DNA of 64,000 nucleotides, from NCBI RefSeq assembly GCF_009720735.1, contig NZ_WNKU01000011.1:1-64000 (forward strand), written 5' to 3'. Shown here piece by piece: positions 1 to 8,415 of this stretch (positions are counted from its first letter, which is position 1; each line of letters starts with the position of its first letter). A program made the position numbers and the translations under genes. Below the pieces are notes generated by a model. It saw only the letters and a list, made by a program, of their open reading frames with translations, was not told the DNA's origin and did not search any database. The stretch comes from Heliobacterium mobile. GTDB lineage: Bacteria > Bacillota > Desulfitobacteriia > Heliobacteriales > Heliobacteriaceae.

Positions 1-68
1 GCAACTTGTAAACATTCAACATTAAACCTAAATTCATTTGGGTTTATCTTGAAAATATGGTTAACCGA

Positions 69-220
69 TCACGAATGCTTGAACTTATATTGCGTGCTTA
101 CTCTACGGCAGGGAATACCATCATTCTTTTCTTAATCCAGATGTGTATTGTGTCCTTGCTAACACCAAGATTCTCAGCAATCTCCTCAAGATTTGACCAT
201 CTTTCTGGTTCGTTCGTCAT
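69..220 (-). pseudogene. Frameshifted excisionase/MerR-like HTH DNA-binding protein
   Basis: A good ribosome binding site (AGGAGG) sits 7-8 bases before an ATG at 220. The first 30 or so residues read as a typical excisionase-family helix-turn-helix (...EEIAENLGVSKDTIHIWIKK). The frame then runs into a stop at 98-100. If one base is restored in the A-run near residue 31, the next frame continues with NDGIPCRRVSTQYKFKHS and stops at 69-71. That continuation is what this family normally has after WIKK. The gene therefore looks broken by a single-base deletion in a homopolymer, and its C-terminus is also short. Such proteins are common beside restriction-modification and phage genes. The family assignment rests on motif recognition only. 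Confidence 0.6.
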
Positions 221-546
221 TTATTGTTCCTCCTGAGCCTGTCGACGAATGTTTTTTGAAGCCAAAAATAGTCCGCATTTAGATGATTGGTTGCTAATGC
301 ATTTATATAGGGTTCGGCAAAGCAGAGGTTTGAGTTAATCGTCAGGTTCTACAACGGATCACTTGGTAAAGTTCTGTAAAATGAGCCGTTCTCCTGCTTC
401 AACTGTGATATGTCTCCTCGGCTCAGCACTTTTTATAATTTTGATACGATAGCTTCTTGTTCTTCCTACCTTTATGTTCAGCGATTTACTTTACCCGACA
501 CAATAATCCTTGGCTATTCCATCCTTTATATTTTAGCCAGCAAAAG
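221..546. other. Accessory-region debris without an intact gene
   Basis: I see no intact gene here. On the minus strand a short open stretch ending at the stop at 359-361 reads as a coherent basic peptide (...RIKIIKSAEPRRHITVEAG...) with no start or ribosome binding site. It may be the tail of a decayed gene. The stretch is visibly AT-richer than the housekeeping part of the window. Confidence 0.3.
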
Positions 547-590
547 AAAAGCCGTCTCATGCTACTGAATGTAGATAGGAGACGGCTTTT
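547..590. terminator. Bidirectional intrinsic terminator
   Basis: A 12-bp perfect stem (AAAAGCCGTCTC / GAGACGGCTTTT at 547-558 and 579-590) with a 20-base loop is flanked by T-rich sequence on both strands. It is followed by six T on the plus strand. Confidence 0.75.
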
Positions 591-743
591 TCCGAGTCTA
601 GCGGTCTAGGGGGAGGGGGCGTACCCGCGAACATTAAATCGCCTGGAACACCTCGTATCCGCTCGCCGCGATCTCCCCATTTGTTTATCATGGGTTCCCT
701 CTCGATGTAAAGGAGATTCCGGAGAGGGTTCTGGAGAAATGCT

Positions 744-875
744 TTACGTTTCCAGCATGTATTTTGCGTACGCTTGCAAAATGACCTCCATGTCTTTGAT
801 AATCTGCTCATCTTTAGGAACGTTCCCATTGCCATATAACTTGTAGGCAATGGTCAAGTCTTCATAATGGAACAA
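744..875 (-). pseudogene. C-terminal fragment of an unidentified protein
   Basis: The minus-strand frame between stops at 876-878 and 744-746 reads as plausible protein: YEDLTIAYKLYGNG, then VPKDEQIIKDMEVILQAYAKY, then MLET and a stop. There is no start codon or ribosome binding site, and the frame upstream is closed. I interpret it as the surviving 3' end of a decayed gene. I cannot name the family with confidence. The overlapping longer frame at 557-850 reads less like protein. Confidence 0.35.
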
Positions 876-961
876 TTATCGGAAGTGAGGGAATACGTAG
901 AACAGTGATTCTGCGTATTCGGGTAATTAAAAATAACTGAAATCTTATTGATCTGGTCAAT

Positions 962-1001
962 AAAAAAGACCTGGTCGGGGATGAGTCCAGAACCAGGTCA
1001 A
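962..1001 (-). terminator. Intrinsic terminator of the DUF2325 gene
   Basis: An 8-bp stem (GACCTGGT at 969-976 with ACCAGGTC at 992-999) is followed on the minus strand by a run of six T. It lies 27 bases past the stop of the DUF2325 gene. Confidence 0.75.
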
Positions 1002-1027
1002 ATATATTTTTTGGAACTTATCCTGCC

Positions 1028-2497
1028 TTACGAATTTAGCCTTTTTTGAAATAATTGCCTTGCAATTTCCTGAAAAGCTTGAGTATCATTTGTAGCTTGA
1101 ACGTATCCGATTCGGGTAGCACTTCGCCGGAGGACGCTGATTGATTTTTCATACATCTTATGGCATAAGTACCTTACATTGAAGAAAACAGCATCAGCAT
1201 GCTCTAAAATGGACACATCGAAATTTGATTGGTCAACGCCGATAAATCGCCAGTGGGAAAGGTGGGTTTTCAATCGTTGTTGCCAGCGGTCATGCCCACC
1301 GATGACAATACCGCGAACGGAAGATAAATCGGGACGTTCGTTGCTTTCAGGTTCATCTGCACCTTGCTCCAATCGGAATACAAATTCCCGAAGGGCACGC
1401 AGTTCTTTTTGGTTTTTCTCCACAAGTTCTTTCAGTTCATCCCGTTCTTTCTGGAGTTTTTGTAACTCCGAACGGTATTCGCTAACCGCACGATTGTATT
1501 CGTTCTTGACCTCTGCCTCCAGTTTCCTCACTGTGATTCGCAGTTTTTCATTTGTTTGGGTTTGCTCGGTAAGCCTTACCTCCAGTTCCTTTACCTTTGT
1601 TTGTAGTGTATCCATCTCCAAATACAAGGTTTCTTTATTGTTTTGGAAAAAAGATTCCTTTACCGAGCGATAGGCTTTTAATAGACCCTTGAGCATGATC
1701 GCTGAATAGAAAAACTTTGCCGCATCGTCCCTGTTCTGGTTTTTGAATTTTCTTATGTATACTGCAAAAATATCCTCAAAATCATCGACTGTAATTTCTT
1801 CTTCAATAATCGACCACGATAATCCTTCGATATTGAACAACTCAACAAAACAAAGAAATATTCCCTTTAAGAACTCATCGTTAGTTCCTACCAATGAGAA
1901 GACCGGAAAACCGGTTAGTTTGTATTTGAGAAAAACCCGTTGTTTCAAATCGCAAGCTTTTCGTTGTACATCCTCTGCTTTAAACGAAAAACGTCTTGCA
2001 GAGTCGAATTCACATATCGGTGAAAGCATGGCGGTAAAAATCTCTTTATAAAATTCGTTTTCTTCAATTGGTTTTTTTAGTAAATCGGCCGTGAACATGA
2101 TGATAAAGCACAATCCGAGAAATTCATCGTCCGTCATCTCGGCAGTATCTTTGATATATCTTATGTGCGCCTTGACGATAGCTTCCATATCAATTAATTG
2201 CGATGCCGTAGAAACTTTAGAATAAATCAGCGGCCAACCCTGTTTAACCAAACTCGTTATTTCATCATTTTTTCCAGCAATTATAATTCCTAACATTCTT
2301 TTTGCGTAGATTTCCTTTTCGAGTTTCTGCCGAACTAACAATGGATGTGTATACGCCTTGTGCTGTGAGGCTTTCTGATAATAAAGGAGTTTGTTTTTTT
2401 CATATAATTTATCAATATATGGGTACAGCGATGGATCAGACGCAAAAGCTTCACAGTAAAGCGCAAGAAAAGCATCCCGATATGTATCTCCTATCAT
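1028..2497 (-). CDS. DUF2325-domain coiled-coil protein of unknown function
   Basis: The protein has about 489 residues. I chose the ATG at 2497 because an AAAGGTGGGGG ribosome binding site lies just upstream; a GTG three codons earlier at 2506 has none. The first 290 or so residues are helical with no motif I know. Residues around 295-390 form a strongly predicted coiled coil rich in heptads of Leu, Glu, Lys and Gln. The C-terminal 95 residues match the DUF2325 pattern: a VIGGHDRWQQRL opening, then a GVDQSNFD segment and a run of alternating hydrophobics with a conserved HKMYEKSI. DUF2325 proteins have no established function. The gene is alone, with its own terminator, between gene debris and dead transposases, so it may have arrived with them. 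Confidence 0.75.
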   Translation of the reverse strand: MIGDTYRDAFLALYCEAFASDPSLYPYIDKLYEKNKLLYYQKASQHKAYTHPLLVRQKLEKEIYAKRMLGIIIAGKNDEITSLVKQGWPLIYSKVSTASQLIDMEAIVKAHIRYIKDTAEMTDDEFLGLCFIIMFTADLLKKPIEENEFYKEIFTAMLSPICEFDSARRFSFKAEDVQRKACDLKQRVFLKYKLTGFPVFSLVGTNDEFLKGIFLCFVELFNIEGLSWSIIEEEITVDDFEDIFAVYIRKFKNQNRDDAAKFFYSAIMLKGLLKAYRSVKESFFQNNKETLYLEMDTLQTKVKELEVRLTEQTQTNEKLRITVRKLEAEVKNEYNRAVSEYRSELQKLQKERDELKELVEKNQKELRALREFVFRLEQGADEPESNERPDLSSVRGIVIGGHDRWQQRLKTHLSHWRFIGVDQSNFDVSILEHADAVFFNVRYLCHKMYEKSISVLRRSATRIGYVQATNDTQAFQEIARQLFQKRLNS

Positions 2498-2612
2498 TAC
2501 CCCCACCTTTGCATCTTTTTATAAATTTTACACATTTTACCTTAATTTTGTCTACCCATAATAACTCAAGTTTCATACACCGCTTTATAAAGTGGAAGAG
2601 TATTTTGAGAAA

Positions 2613-3814
2613 ATGGACACAGAAGCATTATTTGGTCCCGGTGTCGGTTCTGAAGAGTTTAACGACGATACCCTTGGACGAATGTTGGATTTACCGTATG
2701 AGGCGAATCTCGATCATCTGTAAGTGCTGTTATGCTTGCAGCTTGGAAAGTACATTGATTTGATCGAACGGCATTTCATGCCGACACGACGCGCATTCTG
2801 TGGCGGGTGATATGCGGAAACTTCCGCAAATTCCTTAGAGATTACGCACGGATATAACGCACAAGGAATTCGAGATGCCAAACAATTTTCCGTCGGTGCC
2901 GTCGTGTACCGTGAAGGAGTTCCCGTTATGGGGAGTATCCATGACGGGAATCAAAGTGATACACATGGAACACGAATTTGCTCCACCACTATCTTCAAAT
3001 GGTTCACGCGCTCGGACAATCAGATGCCATCTATATTGCAGACAGCAAGCTGGTAACGCCAACAAACCTTCACCTCATACGAAAAAGTGCGATTCGTTTT
3101 ATCAGTCGACTTTCGAATACGTATCAATTCACCAAACGGTTAAAACCGTGGGCCGATGAACGGAATACTTGGGGGGAGCCTGTCGCATTCAGTTCCTGTA
3201 ACGGGGCATCCGTCTATCGCACACAGGAAATGACGGCACACGTTTTATGGATCATCGGTACCGGTTTAGTATCGTATTCCCGTCCAAAATGTATGAACGT
3301 CAGGTCAAAGCATTGGAAAAAGAAGCCCAAGTAGAGAAAAGAGCGATTGAGCAAGCTTGTCATGCCTTGGCAAAGAGAACCTTTGCCTGCGAAGCCGATG
3401 CGCAAGCAGAATGCCTCCTCTTTTCCCAGAAGCATCGCGGTCATTCTATCCCATTGACCTTACCATTGTTTCTCAAACAAAAGTGCTTCGAAAGCCTGGT
3501 CGCCGAAAACAGGAATGGTCTGTCCCCAAGGAAACAGTCTACCGTGTAGAAACCACGGTCGGTGCCGAGATGTACAGGCTTGGGAAAAAGCCTTTCAAGA
3601 AGCATCTTCCTTTGTCTTAACTTCTTCCCTCAAACAAACTGTGGCTCATGAGGCTGCGGATGTACTGCGACTGTATAAGGAGCAAAAAACGGTAGAAATG
3701 CGCTTTCGTTTTCTAAAGAATCCCGCTGTACTCGATGGCGTGTTTCTGAAGAAACCAGAGCGTATTAAAGCCCTAGGGTATTTGTTATCCCTTGTTCCGC
3801 AAGTTCCCTCATAG
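2613..3814 (+). pseudogene. Degraded IS1634-family transposase
   Basis: Pieces in several plus-strand frames add up to one IS1634/DUF4277-type transposase. They are an N-terminal block (FGPGVGSEEFNDDTLGR), a first-aspartate segment (FHADTT), a GSIHDGNQSDTHGT segment, a second-aspartate segment (DAIYIADSKLV), and a glutamate region near the end (KTVEMRFRFLKNP). At least three frame changes and several stops separate them, so no product can be made. The block at 2875-3100 is split between two frames. It is convergent with, and clearly different in sequence from, the second dead transposase at 3945-5510, so the two are not copies of one insertion. Confidence 0.7.
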
Positions 3815-3944
3815 CATCCATGAATTAAAAGCACAGTTAACTTAAAGGGAATTAATTACAAATCCCCTTGGTGTAAATATTCTTATCAAAACCAGCCCAC
3901 CGAATCATTTTAATGGCTTCCTTATCGACGTTATCGGGAATAAC

Positions 3945-5510
3945 TCATTCTCCATTCACAGATACCACAACGATCATTTTCAGATATTCTAAAATGGTGG
4001 CGATGGAAGGAACTTGCGTTTTCTTATTTCCGGGAAGAGTCAACGATTCTTGATTCTCGTTTAAGCTTTTACGAACCCTATACTCGAGATAAGACGAGAC
4101 CATAAGCGCGAGGATAAACACATGACCAAGCGCATGGATTCGCTTTTTGCTCTTTAGAAATACAGGTCCTAGAATCAGTGGGCTTTTCAAGAAGCGAAAC
4201 CTGTTTTCAATGGAGTATTGTTGCTTATATTCCACCAATATTTCTTCTGCTGTCATGGTTTTGCTGACCTTATGAATGAGTACAAACGTCGATTCCAGGT
4301 AATGCAGATAGTATCGGACTTCAGAACGAAAGTCACCCATCGTATGGTACGTTTTTGTTTCAATGGACACATCGCCTTCTTTGGGGCGACCACGGCGAGT
4401 CCGTTTTGTTTCCGTTTTTTCTAGAACGGTTCCAGTGGCGATAAAGCCGAGTTTTCCTGTGTTCGCTAAAAACTCATTTCAGGCTTTTTCGGCATCGGCC
4501 GCGCAGACAAAGGCTTTTTGGGCCAGTTCTTTCGCATCTTTCGTTAACTTTTTTTCTTGGGTGAAAATGCGTTTATCTACGGTTTTTTCTTTTTTGGCGT
4601 CTAACGCAGAGGAATGGACAACCACGAAATCATAGAATCGGCCTTCGATCTCTCCCTGGGTGGCGTAGGTTTTATATATCGTCTTTTCCTTCTTGTCCGA
4701 ACAAGCCAGTTCACCGTGATGACTCCATTGGTTCGCCTCTAAGGCTTCTTTTTTCAGCGTTTCGGCAAGGTTGAATGTCTCGGGAAGACGGGAAATAAAC
4801 TGGATCTCTTGTTTGGCCAGTTTTTCTAATCCTTCTGTAGACACAAGCGCACAGTCGGCGACATAGATGACATCTTTTTAGCCTTCGCGGGCAAAAAAAT
4901 CATGCATTTTTACCGCTGCATCGGGATTCCAGGCTACGTCCAATTTGTTTCCTGAGAGCACTTCCCCGGGAATCAATACGCCGTTTTCTTGTACGGCAGC
5001 GCCAATTTTAAATTGCTTCAGATCCGGTCGAAGGTCTTTGCTGAAGCCTCTGTTGATATCAAACCCTTCCGGCCCTTCTCCTTCATAAACGCCTTACACC
5101 GCCTTTGACGTTGTGTCAAAGTGAATCGTGCAAATGTCAATGGCATGGGCGCGAAGCAGGGTAAGGCTTACGATGTTTACGATTTGTTCCATTTTAACTT
5201 CGGCGAGCTTATCCAGCACATGACCGAACGCATCATCATTCAACGGCTCAAGGGTGACTTCTTCCTCGAAAAGCAATCTCAAATCTTGCTGAGCCCAGAA
5301 TTGATGGACTTTCCAAAGGGGTCTGCGGCCACAAAGAATCGAGATCACTAACATTTCGATCAAAAGACCTGGTGATATCTTGGCGATGTTTTCTTTCCAC
5401 GAGACGATATGATTAACGGTTTCTTTTATGGCAGCAATCTGGCAAAGCTTTGTGATGATTGGGACGGCACCGGTTTGGGTAACTTTTAAGTTAAACGACG
5501 GTTGAGTCAT
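3945..5510 (-). pseudogene. IS1634-family transposase with three in-frame stop codons
   Basis: One minus-strand frame runs from an ATG at 5510 (GGAGG nine bases upstream) to the stop at 3945. It is interrupted only by TAA at 5094-5096, TAA at 4878-4880 and TGA at 4479-4481, with no frameshift. The conceptual product of about 521 residues is full length for the IS1634 family. It keeps a DDE-like set: FDTTS just before the first stop, YVADCALVS after the second, and YSIENRFRFLK near the C-terminus. The TGA falls where Trp would fit (EKA-x-NEF), and the first TAA where Tyr would fit. Loss by point mutation alone suggests recent inactivation. I see no clear terminal inverted repeats. Confidence 0.8.
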
Positions 5511-5583
5511 CGTTTTCATCCTCCAAAAATGGTTTGGAGGCAGAATCCTTTAAATGGATCTCGTTTCCATTTGTATTTTGTTT

Positions 5584-5601
5584 ATTATGCAATTGCATAA
5601 T
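5584..5601. promoter_or_regulatory. 18-bp perfect palindrome, possible operator
   Basis: ATTATGCAATTGCATAAT is a perfect 18-base palindrome, about 75 bases upstream of the dead transposase start. Its form resembles operators of MarR-type dimeric repressors, but no such gene is next to it. It could instead be part of an element end. Confidence 0.35.
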
Positions 5602-5680
5602 TCTTTTGATTTTTTGTCCGACTCGCGGAATGCGGGAAAAAACAACGTGCAGTTAGAATCTCTTACCGACTACACAAACA

Positions 5681-5725
5681 AAAAATCCCACTGTATCAGC
5701 ATACTTCTGCACAGTGGGATTTTTT
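5681..5725. terminator. Intrinsic terminator after argG
   Basis: A long stem, AAAAATCCCACTGT against ACAGTGGGATTTTT, lies 14 bases past the argG stop and is followed by T on both strands. It separates the arginine genes from the mobile-element debris. Confidence 0.85.
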
Positions 5726-5738
5726 CTGTAAAAAACGA

Positions 5739-6947
5739 TTACTTTAACCCAGACTTCTGCTCCATCAACGCCCGCACCTTCATCGGCAGACCGAACAGGT
5801 TGATGAACCCTTCCGCATCCTTCTGATTGTACACTTCATCCCGACCGAAGGTCGAGAACTCTTCATTGTACAAGGAGTAAGGCGACTTCGCACCTGCTGG
5901 GGTGACGCTGCCTTTGAACAGCTTCATACGCACCAGGCCGGTGACCGTTTCTTGCGTCACATCCACAAAGGCGTCAATCGCTTTGCGCAGCGGATGGTAC
6001 CAGACGCCATCGTAAACCAGTTCCGCGTAGCGAAGAGCGACCATCTCTTTATAATGCATGGTGGCCCGATCAAGGCAGAGGTACTCAAGTTCACGGTGAG
6101 CCGCGTAGAGGACTGTTCCTGCCGGCGTCTCATAAACACCACGGGACTTCATGCCGACAAGGCGGTTTTCCACCATATCACAGATGCCCACGCCATGAGC
6201 AGCGGCGATCGCGTTTAGTTTCTCGATCATTTCGACCGGACCGAGGGCTTCTCCGTTCAGTTTTACGGGGATGCCCTTTTCAAATTCAATCTCCACATAC
6301 TCCGGCTTATCCGGTGCTTGTTCCGGCGGCGTGCAAATCATAAACAGATCATTTTGCGGCTCATTCCAGGGGCTTTCCAGGTCGGCTCCTTCGTGGCTTA
6401 AGTGCCAGAGGTTCCGGTCCATCGAGTATGGACGGTCTTTCTTAACCGGCACAGGAATGTTCCGAGCTTGAGCGTAGTCGATCGCATCTTCCCGGGAGCG
6501 GATGTCCCATTCCCGCCAGGGAGCGACGATTTTGAGATCCGGAGCCAGGGCTTTGACAGTCAGTTCAAAGCGAACCTGGTCGTTACCTTTACCGGTGGCA
6601 CCGTGAGCGATCGCTTCGGCCCCTTCTTTGCGGGCGATTTCGACGAGGCGCTTCGCGATAAGGGGACGAGCGAAGGAAGTACCGAGCAGGTATTTACCTT
6701 CATAGACGGCACCCGCTTTCAGCGTCGGCCAGATGAATTCGGTGACGAACTCTTCTTTCACATCTTCAATGTAGATCTTGGTCGCACCCGTGTTAATGGC
6801 TTTCTCGTTCAGGGGCTCTAATTCTTCCCCTTGGCCCAAGTCGGCGGCCATCGCGATAACTTCATAGCCGTAGTTTTCTTTCAGCCAGGGAATGATGATG
6901 GACGTGTCCAATCCGCCAGAGTAAGCCAGAACAACTTTCTTAGACAT
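5739..6947 (-). CDS. argG: Argininosuccinate synthase
   Basis: Argininosuccinate synthase joins citrulline and aspartate with ATP to give argininosuccinate, the seventh step of arginine synthesis, in the cytoplasm. The N-terminus carries the ATP-pyrophosphatase loop SGGLDTS, and family blocks such as [14 protein letters not shown] follow. The product is about 402 residues, the usual length. I chose the ATG at 6947 because AAAGGAG lies eight bases upstream; an in-frame TTG at 6965 would put the site inside the gene. It is last in the arginine cluster, separated from argF by a 172-bp palindromic repeat and followed by a strong terminator. argH, which often follows argG, is absent here. Confidence 0.97.
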
Positions 6948-7107
6948 TCCAAGTGCTCCTTTCAATTCTGAAACGATACCATCGATTATCTTATTAAAGC
7001 CGATTTGCCATTATGGAATCAGCAGATGGACCAATAAAAACGGTCTTAAAATAACGTTATTAAAGAGTCCATTAAGGTTCAAAAAACGTCACGTGCTACA
7101 CCAAGCT

Positions 7108-7279
7108 GGGGTGCATTGGCGCAGCGAGCGTTTTGGGCGTAGCGGCGTCGTGAGCGACGGTTGCTAAGCGGAAAAGCGCGCCACGGTTCACATGCAGAAA
7201 AGCCCAGAGGTTTGGCGCGCCCGCGAAGCAACCAAGCGAACAGCCGCGGAGCCCTTAGCGAACAGAGCCAATGCACCCC
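7108..7279. repeat. 172-bp imperfect palindrome, copy 1 (argF-argG gap)
   Basis: The ends GGGGTGCATTGGC and GCCAATGCACCCC pair perfectly. Inside, paired blocks recur: GGGC, GCGGC, GGTTGC and GCGCGCCA, separated by internal loops, with an apical region TTCACATGCAGAAAAGCCCAG. The same 172-base element occurs at 59987-60158 and 60221-60392. It begins 29 bases past the argF stop and lies upstream of argG. A non-coding structured element, MITE-like or an RNA hairpin, fits better than a gene. Confidence 0.85.
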
Positions 7280-7308
7280 CGCTTTCAGCACAATGTAATG
7301 GACAACCG

Positions 7309-8268
7309 CTACATCACAACCGCCATAATCGCCTTCTGCGCATGGAGCCGGTTCTCCGCTTCGTCAAAGACAACCGAGTTCGGCCCTTCGATCACTTCAT
7401 CGGTAATCTCCTCGCCCCGGTGCGCCGGCAGGCAATGCAGGACGATCGTATCGGGCTTGGCTACCTTCATGATTGTACCATTGATCTGAAAACCTTGGAA
7501 GGCATTGGCCCGTACATTGGCCTCCCCTTCTTGACCCATGGAAGCCCAAACGTCCGTATAGAGCACGTCGGCGTCTTTCGATGCTTCCACAGGGTCGTTC
7601 ATCAGCGTGATCGAGCCGCCGTTCGCTTTCGCATCTTCCGTCGCCAGGCGAACCACTTCGGCGTCCGGCTCGTAGCCTTCCGGTGTGCAGATGACCACAT
7701 GCATGCCGGCTTTGGCGCCGCCGTACATGAGCTCATGGGCCATGTTGTTGCCATCACCGATGTAGGTCATCTTCAGGCCGTCCGTCTTGCCTTTATGTTC
7801 TACGATCGTCAATAGATCGGCCAGCACCTGGCAGGGGTGCAGCAGGTCCGTCAGGCCGTTGATGACAGGGATATCGGCGTACTTGGCCAGTTCAACCACA
7901 TCTTCATGGGCAAAGGTACGGATCATAATGCCGTCCACATAGCGCGAGAGCACCCGGGCCGTATCCTTGATCGGTTCACCCCGGCCCAACTGGATGTCAG
8001 CGGAGCTCAAAAAGAGCGCCGAGCCTCCGAGCTGGTACATACCCACTTCAAAGGAGACGCGGGTCCGGGTGGAGCTTTTCGTAAAGATCATACCGAGCGT
8101 CTTACCTTCGAGCAGGCGGTGCGGCTTACCCGCTTTTTGCAGGGCTTTCAATTCCTTCGCCACGTCGAGCAGGTAAAAGATCTCGTCACGGGTGAAATCG
8201 TGGAGGGAAAGAAAATCCCGCCCCCGCATCCGTTCATCCAGTTCAACCAGGTTGGTTTCCGTTGTCAT
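7309..8268 (-). CDS. argF: Ornithine carbamoyltransferase
   Basis: Transfers the carbamoyl group of carbamoyl phosphate to ornithine, giving citrulline. The product is 319 residues, normal for the family. The carbamoyl-phosphate loop SSTRTRVSFE is near residue 65 and the ornithine-side motif HCLPAHRGEE near residue 280. The ATG at 8268 follows an AAAGAGGG site. It sits directly downstream of carB in the same direction, which makes sense because carAB supply its substrate. A 147-base gap separates it from carB. Confidence 0.97.
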   Translation of the reverse strand: MTTETNLVELDERMRGRDFLSLHDFTRDEIFYLLDVAKELKALQKAGKPHRLLEGKTLGMIFTKSSTRTRVSFEVGMYQLGGSALFLSSADIQLGRGEPIKDTARVLSRYVDGIMIRTFAHEDVVELAKYADIPVINGLTDLLHPCQVLADLLTIVEHKGKTDGLKMTYIGDGNNMAHELMYGGAKAGMHVVICTPEGYEPDAEVVRLATEDAKANGGSITLMNDPVEASKDADVLYTDVWASMGQEGEANVRANAFQGFQINGTIMKVAKPDTIVLHCLPAHRGEEITDEVIEGPNSVVFDEAENRLHAQKAIMAVVM

Positions 8269-8415
8269 TGGTAAAAAACCCTCTTTCTTTTTTGCAGTGT
8301 CGATATGTTCGATGGCAAGGGTTCTAAAAACAGCCGGGGCAATATTGGGGGTATCCCCTGCCCCGGCGATTATGCGGAATCGACGATGATTTTCCCGGTT
8401 GGAATACTTCGCCTC

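Noticed and set aside
557-850. Open frame of 97 codons on the minus strand
   Set aside because: It has no ribosome binding site, runs through the terminator stem at 547-590, and overlaps a more protein-like fragment in another frame.
7050-7061. 12-bp palindrome AATAACGTTATT upstream of argG
   Set aside because: Short and AT-rich; no second copy and no promoter alignment to give it meaning.
7192-7815. 207-codon plus-strand frame
   Set aside because: It starts in the repeat and runs antisense through argF; it is a shadow of high third-position GC.
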